The position numbers and the translations under genes were made by a program. A stretch of 64,000 nt of DNA, taken from assembly GCF_014541205.1 (NCBI RefSeq), contig NZ_CP061280.1:372001-436000 (forward strand), given 5' to 3'. Source of the stretch: Mannheimia bovis (GTDB lineage Bacteria > Pseudomonadota > Gammaproteobacteria > Enterobacterales > Pasteurellaceae). Shown one piece after another: positions 27,058 through 35,639 of this stretch (its first letter is position 1; every line of letters begins with the position of its first letter). The notes under the pieces are model-generated. The model searched no databases. It was not told the DNA's origin and saw only the letters and a program-made list of their open reading frames with translations.

Positions 27058-28138
27058 AACCAAATTCTTTCGGATCAAAAGAGTTTAATGGGTCGCCGCC
27101 CACTTCCGCATACGGATAACCGAAGTTGTTCAGTGGGGCTAATTCAGGCTGTGGATATAGATCAAAATCACGCCCGTGGTTAAAGCTAACCCAGTTCATT
27201 TCCCAGTTACCAAACAAATATTTTGATACCTCTTGAACATCTGGATCTGAGACCTCTTTTTTCTCTGCTAAACGCATTTTCGCTACATCGGCAGAATCTA
27301 CCGGCACCCATCCGAAGCCGGCTAAATAAAATTCCGCACGGCAATGTTGCCCGCTGTTTTCATTCGCAATACCATCTTTTGAGCTACCAAAAGCGGTTTT
27401 GGAATATTGGCTCATTTTGTCTGCTTTACCTAAACGGATACCAAACACCTCACGAGACGGAATGCCTGAAGCACGGGCTAACGCTACGAATACAGAGTTG
27501 ATGTCGGTACACTTTCCTTTCAAGACTTTGGTAGTTAAGATTTTCTCAACATCACCATCGCCACAACCCAACACAGAGTTATCACGCTCCATATTATTGA
27601 CGATCCAGTTGTGGATTAATTCCGCTTGTTTCAGTGGGTTTTTCTCGTTACCCACAATTTTATCAGCATATTCCTTCACGATACCGTCTGTTTTAATATG
27701 AGTAGTTGGTTTAAGATATTCCAACACATCCACCGAATAGGTAATTTTTTCCGGCATTTGGTAATCTTTCAACGCCCCTTGAGCCATTGGCTCACGGTCT
27801 TGTGTTTGGATAACCAATTTCACTTTCATATCACGTTTCGGTGCATCTTTATCCCAAGTGGCATAAAGCGTTTTTGCACCATAGGCATTGTTTTCAGTGA
27901 TATAAGCAGTTTTATAGCTGCCCTCAAACTCAATCGATTTTACCGTTTGGTAATCGGTATCAGACGGCAACGGAATCCATAAATTCGTTGTTCCCGAAGA
28001 ACCTTGCGGCACTACTAAATCATAAGATTGGGTAAATTCGTAAGTATGCGTGTTGGTGTGGAAATTGTTTTGTTGAACAGGGGCTGCAAAAGCGGTTGCA
28101 CAGCTTGATGCAACAAGAGAGGCAATAAGTTTATTCAT
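27032..28138 (-). CDS. Exported transglutaminase-like protein
   Basis: 368 residues with a signal peptide ([20 protein letters not shown]), so periplasmic. The core has the transglutaminase/protease triad arrangement: Cys in [20 protein letters not shown], His in [15 protein letters not shown] and Asp in [11 protein letters not shown]. An N-terminal beta-rich region (about 25-150) precedes it. The family includes proteases, peptidoglycan or peptide-processing enzymes; the role here is unknown. It heads a three-gene set with overlapping MerT- and MerP-like genes, an association that suggests thiol- or metal-linked work in the periplasm. Confidence 0.75.
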   Translation of the reverse strand: MNKLIASLVASSCATAFAAPVQQNNFHTNTHTYEFTQSYDLVVPQGSSGTTNLWIPLPSDTDYQTVKSIEFEGSYKTAYITENNAYGAKTLYATWDKDAPKRDMKVKLVIQTQDREPMAQGALKDYQMPEKITYSVDVLEYLKPTTHIKTDGIVKEYADKIVGNEKNPLKQAELIHNWIVNNMERDNSVLGCGDGDVEKILTTKVLKGKCTDINSVFVALARASGIPSREVFGIRLGKADKMSQYSKTAFGSSKDGIANENSGQHCRAEFYLAGFGWVPVDSADVAKMRLAEKKEVSDPDVQEVSKYLFGNWEMNWVSFNHGRDFDLYPQPELAPLNNFGYPYAEVGGDPLNSFDPKEFGYEFISKEL

Positions 28139-28281
28139 TTGAGATGATCCTTATTAGATTGAAAAAACAGTTAAAACTTAACATATTAAGTATTCTAACT
28201 ACGGATGAGGTTGCATAGTAGCCAATAAAAAAGGGGAAAGCAATAGGGGATAGGAAATAATAATAGTTGTCTGATAATACC

Positions 28282-28830
28282 TTACACTGCAATATCAATA
28301 TCGAGCACGGAACTCATTCCGCAATAATTTCTCGCACTACTATATCTCCACTCCCAAGGCTCAGATACAAAGCCACTTATCACAGGGTTTTGATGAATAT
28401 AATTTAACTTTTCATCAAAGAATTTCTGCGAATAAATTTCGATAGGTTGATTATGATGCTGCCAAAATTGATATTTCTGCACATTACCACGTTTTGCTGC
28501 TGCTCGGGAAAACATCCATAATAGCCATTCACGCCGACTTTCTTGTTGATTTTCACGAATTAACGTAATCAGTTGATTTGCCGTAAATTTTTTGAAATCT
28601 CGCAATACTTCGGTTGGGTTTTGATTTTTAGCTTGAAAGAGTAAATGAATATGGCTTGGCATAATGCAGTAACCATAAATCTGCATTCCCTTTTCTTTAT
28701 GGCAAAATGCGAGAGATTGAATAATGGCTTGGAAATAAATCTCACGAATAAAAACATCTATCCAATATACCGTTGCAAAACTCACAAAATAAGCCCCATC
28801 GCTATTTCTCATTTTGTATTTTCTATTCAT
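28282..28830 (-). CDS. REP-associated tyrosine transposase (RAYT, Y1 HUH family)
   Basis: 182 residues. The HUH metal motif is seen as MPSHIHLLFQA (about residue 58), and a conserved C-terminal block LNYIHQNPVISGFVSEPWEW plus YSSARNY carries the likely catalytic Tyr. These single-copy relatives of IS200/IS605 transposases recognise short REP palindromes and are thought to spread them. The start has GAAGG upstream. A pair of inverted REP-like palindromes lies 140-230 bases upstream (28970-29057). Appears intact. Confidence 0.85.
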   Translation of the reverse strand: MNRKYKMRNSDGAYFVSFATVYWIDVFIREIYFQAIIQSLAFCHKEKGMQIYGYCIMPSHIHLLFQAKNQNPTEVLRDFKKFTANQLITLIRENQQESRREWLLWMFSRAAAKRGNVQKYQFWQHHNQPIEIYSQKFFDEKLNYIHQNPVISGFVSEPWEWRYSSARNYCGMSSVLDIDIAV

Positions 28831-28969
28831 AGAATACCTTCAACTAAAACATAATAAGCTGAATTACTCAAAATCTCCTAGCAGACAAGCAGTAAATCAC
28901 AATTTTTCGACAGAGATCGCAAAAATACAAGCGGTCAATTTCACTTCATTTTTTGCAAATAGGAAAGAT

Positions 28970-28992
28970 AGCGCTCGTCTCCGACGAGTGCT
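28970..28992. repeat. REP-like palindrome 1 (inverted partner of palindrome 2)
   Basis: AGCGCTCGTC-TCC-GACGAGTGCT: ten-base stem with one wobble pair. Its 21-base core matches the reverse complement of the palindrome at 29035 at all but one position, so the two form an inverted pair (BIME-like) 42 bases apart. Confidence 0.75.
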
Positions 28993-29034
28993 GTAATTTA
29001 ATAGAAGGAAAGTTACGTTTAACGAGAAGACAAA

Positions 29035-29057
29035 GGCACTCGTCAGAGACGAGCGCC
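29035..29057. repeat. REP-like palindrome 2
   Basis: GGCACTCGTC-AGA-GACGAGCGCC, the inverted partner of palindrome 1, 11 bases after the DUF3800 stop. It may also act as a weak terminator for that gene (minus strand followed by TTTGTCTT). Confidence 0.75.
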
Positions 29058-29067
29058 ATCGGGGTAA

Positions 29068-30204
29068 TTATTTATAAGCAGAAACAAGTTCTTTTATTTT
29101 TCTATTTTCTTCAGTTTGCATTAATTTTATTTTTTCCAAATTGCATTCTGAATACTCAGATAATTCTGGTAATTCATTAAACCATGTTTCCCAACGGGCA
29201 GATAAACTAGTTAGTGATATCTCATCTGTTAATGCATCATTAAGTAAAATATTTATAACACTTCTTAGATCATTAGATAAACTTTTATTCTCTATATATC
29301 TCTTAAATAACCATAAAAATAGATCTGTGATTTCTAATCCAATACTATCCATTCCAGAAACGCATTCTATACTAGTTTGAAACATACCGCGTAAATCTAT
29401 TTCTGGTAATCCTGGGCCTATACGTAATATATCATCTGTTCTTTGGTACAATTGAGCTAACCACTTTTGAGTATTATTAAACTGAGATTGCTGATCAACA
29501 ATAATCTTATCTACATTGCTTTTATGTAGTTCAGATCGGTGTATTATCCCAAATAGAACACTTTGGAAACTAATTAAATTAGGAGAAATGAGTAATCTGG
29601 ATTTCTTATCTTTAGGTCCATTATAATATATGTCGTCTACATTATTCACAACCCATGTTATAGCATGACTAATAATTTCTTTAGCTCTCTTGTCATGTAA
29701 ATATTCAACTCTGCTTAATAGAATCTTACAAACATCTAATAATAAATTATTAGATTTATTTTGATCTTTTTCAATTCTAGCACTCCAAGCCTTATATAAT
29801 AGATCCGCATCAAATAAATTAGCCACATGAAATAATAATGGGTATCTTAGTGGAGTCCAATAGGCACTATATGGGACAGCAGGATTTATCCCTTGATCAA
29901 AAATCTGGTCAAAGAAAGAAATTATGATGTAGTCTGATTTATTTAGTCTGTATAAATCAAATTTTAAATCATACCTTTCTATAAAAGATATAAGTTCTTT
30001 ATATATTTCCGATAACTTAGCGACGCCTAGCTCGTGTCCATGTAATCGATTGACTGAAAACTTGTTTCTAATATCTTTTATTTCTTTTAATCCAACATCA
30101 TCTATGTTTAAAGGGGAGCTTAATACTCCATAATATAAATATGGTTGTGATTTATCAAATAAATTTAGTCCAGTATTACCGCTTTCATCTATATAAAAAT
30201 ACAT
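29068..30204 (-). CDS. DUF3800 domain protein
   Basis: 378 residues. It opens with the family motif MYFYIDESGNTG, which holds the first acidic residue of a predicted RNase H-like nuclease fold; a second candidate acid lies in DKIIVDQQSQF (about residue 235), where this family has a central Asp. Genes with this domain are common in accessory and phage-defence neighbourhoods, but no function is established. It is clearly more AT-rich and rich in Ile/Asn/Lys than purL next to it, and is flanked on both sides by related GACGAGTGC palindromes, both suggesting horizontal gain. Start has GAGAGT upstream. Confidence 0.75.
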   Translation of the reverse strand: MYFYIDESGNTGLNLFDKSQPYLYYGVLSSPLNIDDVGLKEIKDIRNKFSVNRLHGHELGVAKLSEIYKELISFIERYDLKFDLYRLNKSDYIIISFFDQIFDQGINPAVPYSAYWTPLRYPLLFHVANLFDADLLYKAWSARIEKDQNKSNNLLLDVCKILLSRVEYLHDKRAKEIISHAITWVVNNVDDIYYNGPKDKKSRLLISPNLISFQSVLFGIIHRSELHKSNVDKIIVDQQSQFNNTQKWLAQLYQRTDDILRIGPGLPEIDLRGMFQTSIECVSGMDSIGLEITDLFLWLFKRYIENKSLSNDLRSVINILLNDALTDEISLTSLSARWETWFNELPELSEYSECNLEKIKLMQTEENRKIKELVSAYK

Positions 30205-30220
30205 ACATTACTCTCAATAA

Positions 30221-30249
30221 AATAGCACTCATCAAAGACGAGTGCTATT
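30221..30249. terminator. Terminator after purL, related to the REP palindromes
   Basis: AATAGCACTCATC-AAA-GACGAGTGCTATT, 13-base stem with one mismatch, followed on the minus strand by TTTTATT. The inner part (GCACTC.TC...GACGAGTGC) matches the palindromes at 28970 and 29035. Confidence 0.8.
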
Positions 30250-30256
30250 TCTTTAT

Positions 30257-33200
30257 CTATTTCAGCGCTACACGTGCACTTCTAAACAATCTCATCCAAG
30301 CCCCGTCTTCTGTCCAATCTTCCGGACACCAAGAGTTGCTTACTGCACGGAACACACGTTCTGGGTGTGGCATCATAATTGCTACACGTCCATCTGTATT
30401 ACCGATTGCCGTGATACCAAATGCTGAGCCATTCGGGTTAGCTGGGTATTGTTCGGTTGGGTTGAGGTGGCTATCCACATATTGTGCGATCACGAGATTT
30501 TGCTGCTGCAAGTTCGCTAATTGCTGTGGATTTTTGAACTCAACCTGTCCTTCGCCGTGTGAAACCGCAATCGGCATATGGCTGCCTGCCATTCCGTTGA
30601 ACCAGAGCGAGTTGGTGTCGTTGATTTTTACCATCGCTGCACGGGCTTCAAAACGTTCGGATTTATTACGAACAAAGCGAGGCCAGTTTTCTGTACCCGG
30701 AATGATTTCCGCCAAGTTAGACACCATCTGGCAGCCGTTACATACACCAAGTGCTAATGTGTTCGGGTTAGCGAAGAACTGGCTGAATTGGTCACGCAAC
30801 ATTGGGTTGAATAGGATTGATTTCGCCCAGCCGCCGCCAGCACCGAGTACGTCGCCGTAAGAGAAGCCACCGCACGCTACCATTGCGTTGAAGTCGTTTA
30901 AGTTGCGTCTACCTGCGATTAAGTCGGACATATGCACGTCAATCGCTTTAAAGCCAGCACGGTCGAACGCCGCCGCCATTTCATAGTGGCTGTTTACGCC
31001 TTGCTCACGCAAGATCGCAATGCTTGGTTTCGCTCCTTTGTTGATAAACGGTGCGGCGATGTCTTCATTTACATCGTAAGTTAAGAATGCAGATAAGCCT
31101 TTGTTATTCTCATCTTTTTTCGCTGCAAACTCTTGGTCAGCACATTCAGGGTTGTCACGCAAACGTTGCATTTGGTGGGTTAATTCTGCCCAAATACCAC
31201 GTAATTCAGAGCGTTTTTCGCTTAACAGTTTGCGAGAGCCACGGCTGATTTCAAAGCGGTTATCCGCATTCACCGCACCTAATTCTTTGGTTACGTGAAT
31301 CAAGTTATGAGCTTTTAACACCTCACGTACTGCATTGAGTTCGCTATCAGCGACTTGGATTACCGCACCTAACTCTTCATTGAATAGCACCGCTAAATCG
31401 TTGTCGCCAAGGGCTGAAATATCTACATCCACACCGCAGTTACCGGCAAATGCCATTTCCGCTAAGGTGGTGATTAAGCCACCGTCTGAACGGTCGTGGT
31501 ACGCCAATAATTTATCTTCTGCTACTAAGGCTTGCATTGCGTTGAAGAAATCTTTTAAGGCTTGAACATTTACGACATCCGCAGGTTTGTCACCCAGTTG
31601 TTTGTAAACCTGTGCTAACGCCGTTGCACCCAAGCGGTTGTTGCCTTCGCCTAAGTCAATTAACAACAAGCGAGAATCCCCTTTGTCGGTGCGAAGTTGT
31701 GGCGTAACCGTTTTACGTACATCTTCCACACGAGCAAACGCCGAAATCACAAGGGAAAGCGGAGCGGTAACCGTTTTCTTCTCACCATTTTCTTCCCAAG
31801 TGGTTTTCATCGACATTGAGTCTTTACCCACCGGAATGGTGATGCCAAGTGCAGGGCAAAGCTCCTCGCCCACCGCTTTTACCGCTTCATACAAGCCTGC
31901 GTCTTCGCCCTCGTGGCCTGCTGCCGACATCCAGTTCGCCGAGAGTTTAATGCGTTTGATGTCGCCGATGTTGGTCGCCGCAATGTTGGTGATACTTTCC
32001 GCCACCGCCAAGCGAGCTGACGCTCCAAAGTCTAACAACGCAACTGGTGCACGTTCGCCCATTGACATCGCCTCACCGTGATAGCTATCAAGCGATGCAG
32101 TTGTAACGGCACAGTCCGCCACCGGAATTTGCCACGGGCCAACCATTTGGTCACGAGCCACCATACCTGTTACCGAGCGGTCACCAATGGTGATTAAGAA
32201 GGTTTTTTCCGCCACCACAGGCAAGCGTAATACACGGTGTAATGCTTCTTTCAGGTCGATACCGTCCGTTGCAAGCGGTGCATTTTCAACGGTTTTTTGC
32301 GAAACTTCACGGTGCATTTTCGGGGTTTTGCCGAGCAACACGTTCATCGGTAAATCAATCGGATCGTTGCCGAAATGCTCATCGTGTAAGGTTAAGTGTT
32401 TCTCTTCGGTAGCCTCGCCAATCACCGCAAACGGTGCACGCTCACGCTCACAAAGTGCGGTGAAAAGTTCGAGTTTTTCAGGAGCAACTGCTAACACATA
32501 ACGCTCTTGGGATTCGTTACACCAAATTTCGAGCGGCGACATTCCTTTTTCATCACACAGGATTTTGCGTAAATCGAACTTACCGCCACGCTCGCCATCG
32601 TGGACTAATTCAGGCATCGCATTCGATAAACCGCCTGCACCCACGTCGTGAATAAATAAAATCGGGTTCTCTTCGCCCATTTGCCAGCAGCGGTCGATCA
32701 CTTCTTGGCAACGGCGTTCCATTTCCGGGTTTTCACGTTGAACAGAGGCGAAGTCTAAATCTTCTTTCGATTTACCTGATGCCATTGACGATGCCGCACC
32801 GCCGCCCAAGCCGATATTCATCGCCGGACCGCCAAGCACGATTAACTTCGCCCCCACAGGGATTTCGCCTTTTTGCACGTGTTCGGCACGAATATTACCG
32901 ATACCACCCGCCAACATAATCGGCTTGTGGTAGCCACGTACTTCTTCGCCCGCAAAGCTATTCACTTTTTCCTCGTAAGTACGGAAATAACCTAATAACG
33001 CAGGGCGACCAAATTCGTTGTTGAACGCAGCACCACCGAGTGGACCTTCGATCATAATGTCTAACGCAGATGCAATACGGCTCGGTTTGGAAAGTGGATT
33101 TTCCCAAGGCTGCTCAAAGTTTGGAATCACAAGGTTAGATACCGAAAAGCCCGTTAAGCCCGCTTTTGGTTTTGCTCCACGACCAGTTGCTCCTTCATCA

Positions 33201-34153
33201 CGGATTTCACCGCCCGAACCGGTCGCTGCACCAGGGAATGGCGAAATAGCGGTTGGGTGGTTGTGGGTTTCCACTTTCATCAAAATATGGGCTTGTTCTT
33301 GGTGAGCACGGTATTGACCGTCTTGATCCGGGAACCATCTGCCAACCGTTGAGCCTTCCATTACCGCCGCATTGTCTTTGTAAGCGGAAAGCACATAGTC
33401 AGGAGTTTTCTCGAAGGTGTTTTTAATCATTTTGAACAGGGATTTTTCCTGTTTCACGCCGTCAATCGTCCAATCGGCGTTGAAAATTTTGTGGCGGCAG
33501 TGTTCTGAGTTGGCTTGGGCGAACATATAAAGCTCAATGTCGTTCGGGTTACGCCCAAGTGCGGTGAAATTTTCCACCAAATAATCAATTTCATCTTCCG
33601 CCAACGCCAAGCCTAAATTGACGTTCGCTTCTTCCAACGCCTTGCGACCACCGCCTAAAATATCCACACTGGTGAATGGTTTTGGCTCTTGTTGTTTGAA
33701 TAACACCGCCGCATCGTCTGCATTGCGAATCACGGTTTCCATCATACGGTCGTGTAACAAGGCGGCAAGTTTGCTCTCTTCTTCAGTGGTTAAGCTACGT
33801 TCAAATTCAAAATAGTAAGCTAAGCCACGTTCTACACGAGCAATGTTTTCTAAGCCACAGTTGTGGGCGATGTCAGTTGCTTTTGATGACCACGAAGAAA
33901 TCGTGCCTAAACGAGGAATCACGATAAAGGTTTCACCAACAGGTTCGTGTTCAGCAAGGGTTGGACCGTAGTGTAATAATTGAACTAATTTATCTTCTTG
34001 CTCTGCTGAGAGTGGTGCGGTTAAATCCGCAAAATGCACATATTCTGCGTAAATCGATTTCACCGGCAAATTGGCAGCGGCAAATTTTTGTTGAAGTTGA
34101 TTTAAACGAAATTCTGAAAGGGCAGGCGAGCCACGGAAGATTTGCATAGTCAT
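30257..34153 (-). CDS. purL: Phosphoribosylformylglycinamidine synthase (FGAM synthetase)
   Basis: Large ATP- and glutamine-dependent enzyme of purine synthesis. 1298 residues, full length. Order: N-terminal PurS-like region, FGAM synthetase domain with [15 protein letters not shown] and [20 protein letters not shown], second half with KDSMSMKT, and a C-terminal glutaminase (from about 1040) with nucleophile Cys in LGVCNGCQM and His/Glu in [11 protein letters not shown] PurR-like box lies upstream. Two Haemophilus-type USS (AAGTGCGGT) occur inside it at 32453 and 33557, unlike the rest of the window. Start at 34153 is favoured by AGGA upstream; 34147 is possible. Confidence 0.97.
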   Translation of the reverse strand: MTMQIFRGSPALSEFRLNQLQQKFAAANLPVKSIYAEYVHFADLTAPLSAEQEDKLVQLLHYGPTLAEHEPVGETFIVIPRLGTISSWSSKATDIAHNCGLENIARVERGLAYYFEFERSLTTEEESKLAALLHDRMMETVIRNADDAAVLFKQQEPKPFTSVDILGGGRKALEEANVNLGLALAEDEIDYLVENFTALGRNPNDIELYMFAQANSEHCRHKIFNADWTIDGVKQEKSLFKMIKNTFEKTPDYVLSAYKDNAAVMEGSTVGRWFPDQDGQYRAHQEQAHILMKVETHNHPTAISPFPGAATGSGGEIRDEGATGRGAKPKAGLTGFSVSNLVIPNFEQPWENPLSKPSRIASALDIMIEGPLGGAAFNNEFGRPALLGYFRTYEEKVNSFAGEEVRGYHKPIMLAGGIGNIRAEHVQKGEIPVGAKLIVLGGPAMNIGLGGGAASSMASGKSKEDLDFASVQRENPEMERRCQEVIDRCWQMGEENPILFIHDVGAGGLSNAMPELVHDGERGGKFDLRKILCDEKGMSPLEIWCNESQERYVLAVAPEKLELFTALCERERAPFAVIGEATEEKHLTLHDEHFGNDPIDLPMNVLLGKTPKMHREVSQKTVENAPLATDGIDLKEALHRVLRLPVVAEKTFLITIGDRSVTGMVARDQMVGPWQIPVADCAVTTASLDSYHGEAMSMGERAPVALLDFGASARLAVAESITNIAATNIGDIKRIKLSANWMSAAGHEGEDAGLYEAVKAVGEELCPALGITIPVGKDSMSMKTTWEENGEKKTVTAPLSLVISAFARVEDVRKTVTPQLRTDKGDSRLLLIDLGEGNNRLGATALAQVYKQLGDKPADVVNVQALKDFFNAMQALVAEDKLLAYHDRSDGGLITTLAEMAFAGNCGVDVDISALGDNDLAVLFNEELGAVIQVADSELNAVREVLKAHNLIHVTKELGAVNADNRFEISRGSRKLLSEKRSELRGIWAELTHQMQRLRDNPECADQEFAAKKDENNKGLSAFLTYDVNEDIAAPFINKGAKPSIAILREQGVNSHYEMAAAFDRAGFKAIDVHMSDLIAGRRNLNDFNAMVACGGFSYGDVLGAGGGWAKSILFNPMLRDQFSQFFANPNTLALGVCNGCQMVSNLAEIIPGTENWPRFVRNKSERFEARAAMVKINDTNSLWFNGMAGSHMPIAVSHGEGQVEFKNPQQLANLQQQNLVIAQYVDSHLNPTEQYPANPNGSAFGITAIGNTDGRVAIMMPHPERVFRAVSNSWCPEDWTEDGAWMRLFRSARVALK
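32453..32461 (+). other. H. influenzae-type uptake signal core inside purL
   Basis: AAGTGCGGT, followed by GAAAAG. This is the core of the Hin-type USS, not the ACAAGCGGT type found elsewhere in the window. Confidence 0.6.
33557..33565 (+). other. H. influenzae-type uptake signal inside purL (extended match)
   Basis: AAGTGCGGT followed by GAAATTTT, which also fits the AT-rich extension of the Hin-type USS. Confidence 0.65.
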
Positions 34154-34204
34154 TGGTGAGATTTTCCTATCTAAAATGAAAATTTGTGCTGATTATAATT
34201 CATT

Positions 34205-34220
34205 ACGCAAACGGTTGCCA
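34205..34220. promoter_or_regulatory. PurR operator upstream of purL
   Basis: ACGCAAACGGTTGCCA matches 13 of 16 positions of the PurR palindrome ACGCAAACGTTTGCGT. Located 52 bases upstream of purL, where purine repression of this gene would be expected. Confidence 0.75.
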
Positions 34221-34271
34221 ACATTGAAAAATAAGAGAAAGATAATTATTTCAAATTTATTTTCTAGCATC

Positions 34272-34308
34272 GAATAAATTTATTTGTTACTATCAAACAA
34301 ATTTATTC
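34272..34308. promoter_or_regulatory. Long palindrome upstream of the DUF4143 ATPase gene
   Basis: GAATAAATTTATTTG / CAAACAAATTTATTC with a 7-base spacer, 14 of 15 positions paired, ending 17 bases before the ATG. Could be an operator or an mRNA hairpin that limits translation. Not a terminator: no T tract in gene direction. Confidence 0.55.
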
Positions 34309-34325
34309 AATACTAATGAACAATT

Positions 34326-35537
34326 ATGATACTAAAATCCGATCTCCTTGATGTAATAAGCAGCCAGCAACAACAGTTAGTGGTTCAACAAAGCTATCCT
34401 CGAGAAATGTTGCCTCAACTGCGTTTTTATAACGAAATGGCATTAATTATTTCGGGTATCAGGCGTTGCGGTAAAAGCACATTGCTTACCCAACTTTTAC
34501 AGCAGCAAGATCCAAAAACAACGCTATTCATCAATTTTGATACGCCAAGACTGTTTGATTTCCAATTCGGCGATTTCCGCTTGTTAGATGAAATCATTCA
34601 AGAAAAACAAGCCAACATTCTTTTTTTCGATGAAATCCAAGTTATTGATCAATGGGAAATCTATGTGCGGGGCAAGCTCGATGAAGGGTATCGAGTGATT
34701 GTTACAGGCTCGAATGCCTCATTATTAAGCCGAGAATTAGGTACAAAGCTAACCGGCAGGCATATAAGTAAAGAGCTGTTTCCTTTTTCATTTTCCGAAT
34801 TTTGTGCGTTTTTACAATTACCACCAAATGCAGAAAGCGTAGAGGAATATTTGCACCAAGGCGGTTTTCCACAATATTTAAAAATGCAAGAAAATGAACT
34901 GTTTGAGCATTTAATCAACGATATTTTATATCGTGATATAGTGGTACGTTACGCTATTCGGGACGAACAATCAATGAAACGGCTTGTACTGTTTCTAGCC
35001 GGAAATGTAGGAAACTTAATTTCTGCCAGCAAGCTCACCCAAAGTTTAAATGTAAAAAGTACTTCCACCGTGCAGGAATATTTAACTTATTTGGAAAATG
35101 CTTATTTGGTACAGCTTATTCCAAAATTTGCGTACTCTTATAAAGCTCAGTTAGTGAACCCTCGTAAGGTCTATTTTATTGATAACGGCTTACAAGAAGC
35201 AATTTCCCCCTCTTTTACGGCAGATCTCGGCAGGAAATTAGAAAATGCCGTATTTTGGGCATTACGCCGTCAATACAAAGAGATTTATTATTACAACGAA
35301 AATAATAAAGAGTGTGATTTTGTGGTGTGCCAAAACGCTCAACCACATCAGCTGATTCAGGTTTGTTTAACGCTGAATGCCGAAAATCAAAAACGAGAAA
35401 TTCAAGGGGCATTAGATGCAATGCATTTTTTCAATTTTGATACCGGCTATATCATTACATTAACCCAAAAAGACAAAGTGATCAGTGAAGGAAAAACAAT
35501 TGAGATTATCCCTTTTGCAGAATTTTTTGTGAAGTAA
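34326..35537 (+). CDS. AAA ATPase with DUF4143 domain
   Basis: 403 residues: N-terminal AAA_14 ATPase with Walker A SGIRRCGKSTLLTQLL (about residue 43) and Walker B ANILFFDEIQVID, sensor region VTGSNASLLSRELGTKLTGR, and a C-terminal DUF4143 domain (from about 200; FIDNGLQEAISPSF, a nuclease-like ENNKECDFVVCQ). These proteins are widespread, often present in variable copies, and have no settled function; some relatives lie near toxin or defence genes. No strong ribosome site; a long palindrome precedes the start. Stands alone on the plus strand. Confidence 0.82.
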   Translation: MILKSDLLDVISSQQQQLVVQQSYPREMLPQLRFYNEMALIISGIRRCGKSTLLTQLLQQQDPKTTLFINFDTPRLFDFQFGDFRLLDEIIQEKQANILFFDEIQVIDQWEIYVRGKLDEGYRVIVTGSNASLLSRELGTKLTGRHISKELFPFSFSEFCAFLQLPPNAESVEEYLHQGGFPQYLKMQENELFEHLINDILYRDIVVRYAIRDEQSMKRLVLFLAGNVGNLISASKLTQSLNVKSTSTVQEYLTYLENAYLVQLIPKFAYSYKAQLVNPRKVYFIDNGLQEAISPSFTADLGRKLENAVFWALRRQYKEIYYYNENNKECDFVVCQNAQPHQLIQVCLTLNAENQKREIQGALDAMHFFNFDTGYIITLTQKDKVISEGKTIEIIPFAEFFVK

Positions 35538-35588
35538 CAGCGAATTTGCAAAAAAGCCGGAAAATTTGACCGCTTGTAACATAAAAAA

Positions 35589-35620
35589 TGCCCGATTGAG
35601 AATGTTAGTTCAATCGGGCA
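35589..35620. terminator. Bidirectional terminator between the ATPase and fetA-like genes
   Basis: TGCCCGATTGA / TCAATCGGGCA with a 10-base loop; T-rich flank TTTTTTAT on the minus strand. Shares the GCCCGAT stem with terminators at 38783 and 48672. Confidence 0.85.
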
Positions 35621-35639
35621 CTTTAGTCTAATTTAAGAA

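Noticed and set aside
28970-30249. Possible CRISPR array from repeated GACGAGTGC palindromes
   Set aside because: Only three copies with irregular spacing and orientation, and no cas genes; they are REP-like palindromes.
30141-30860. 239-codon open frame on the plus strand
   Set aside because: Runs antisense through the DUF3800 start, the terminator and the end of purL; not a plausible gene.
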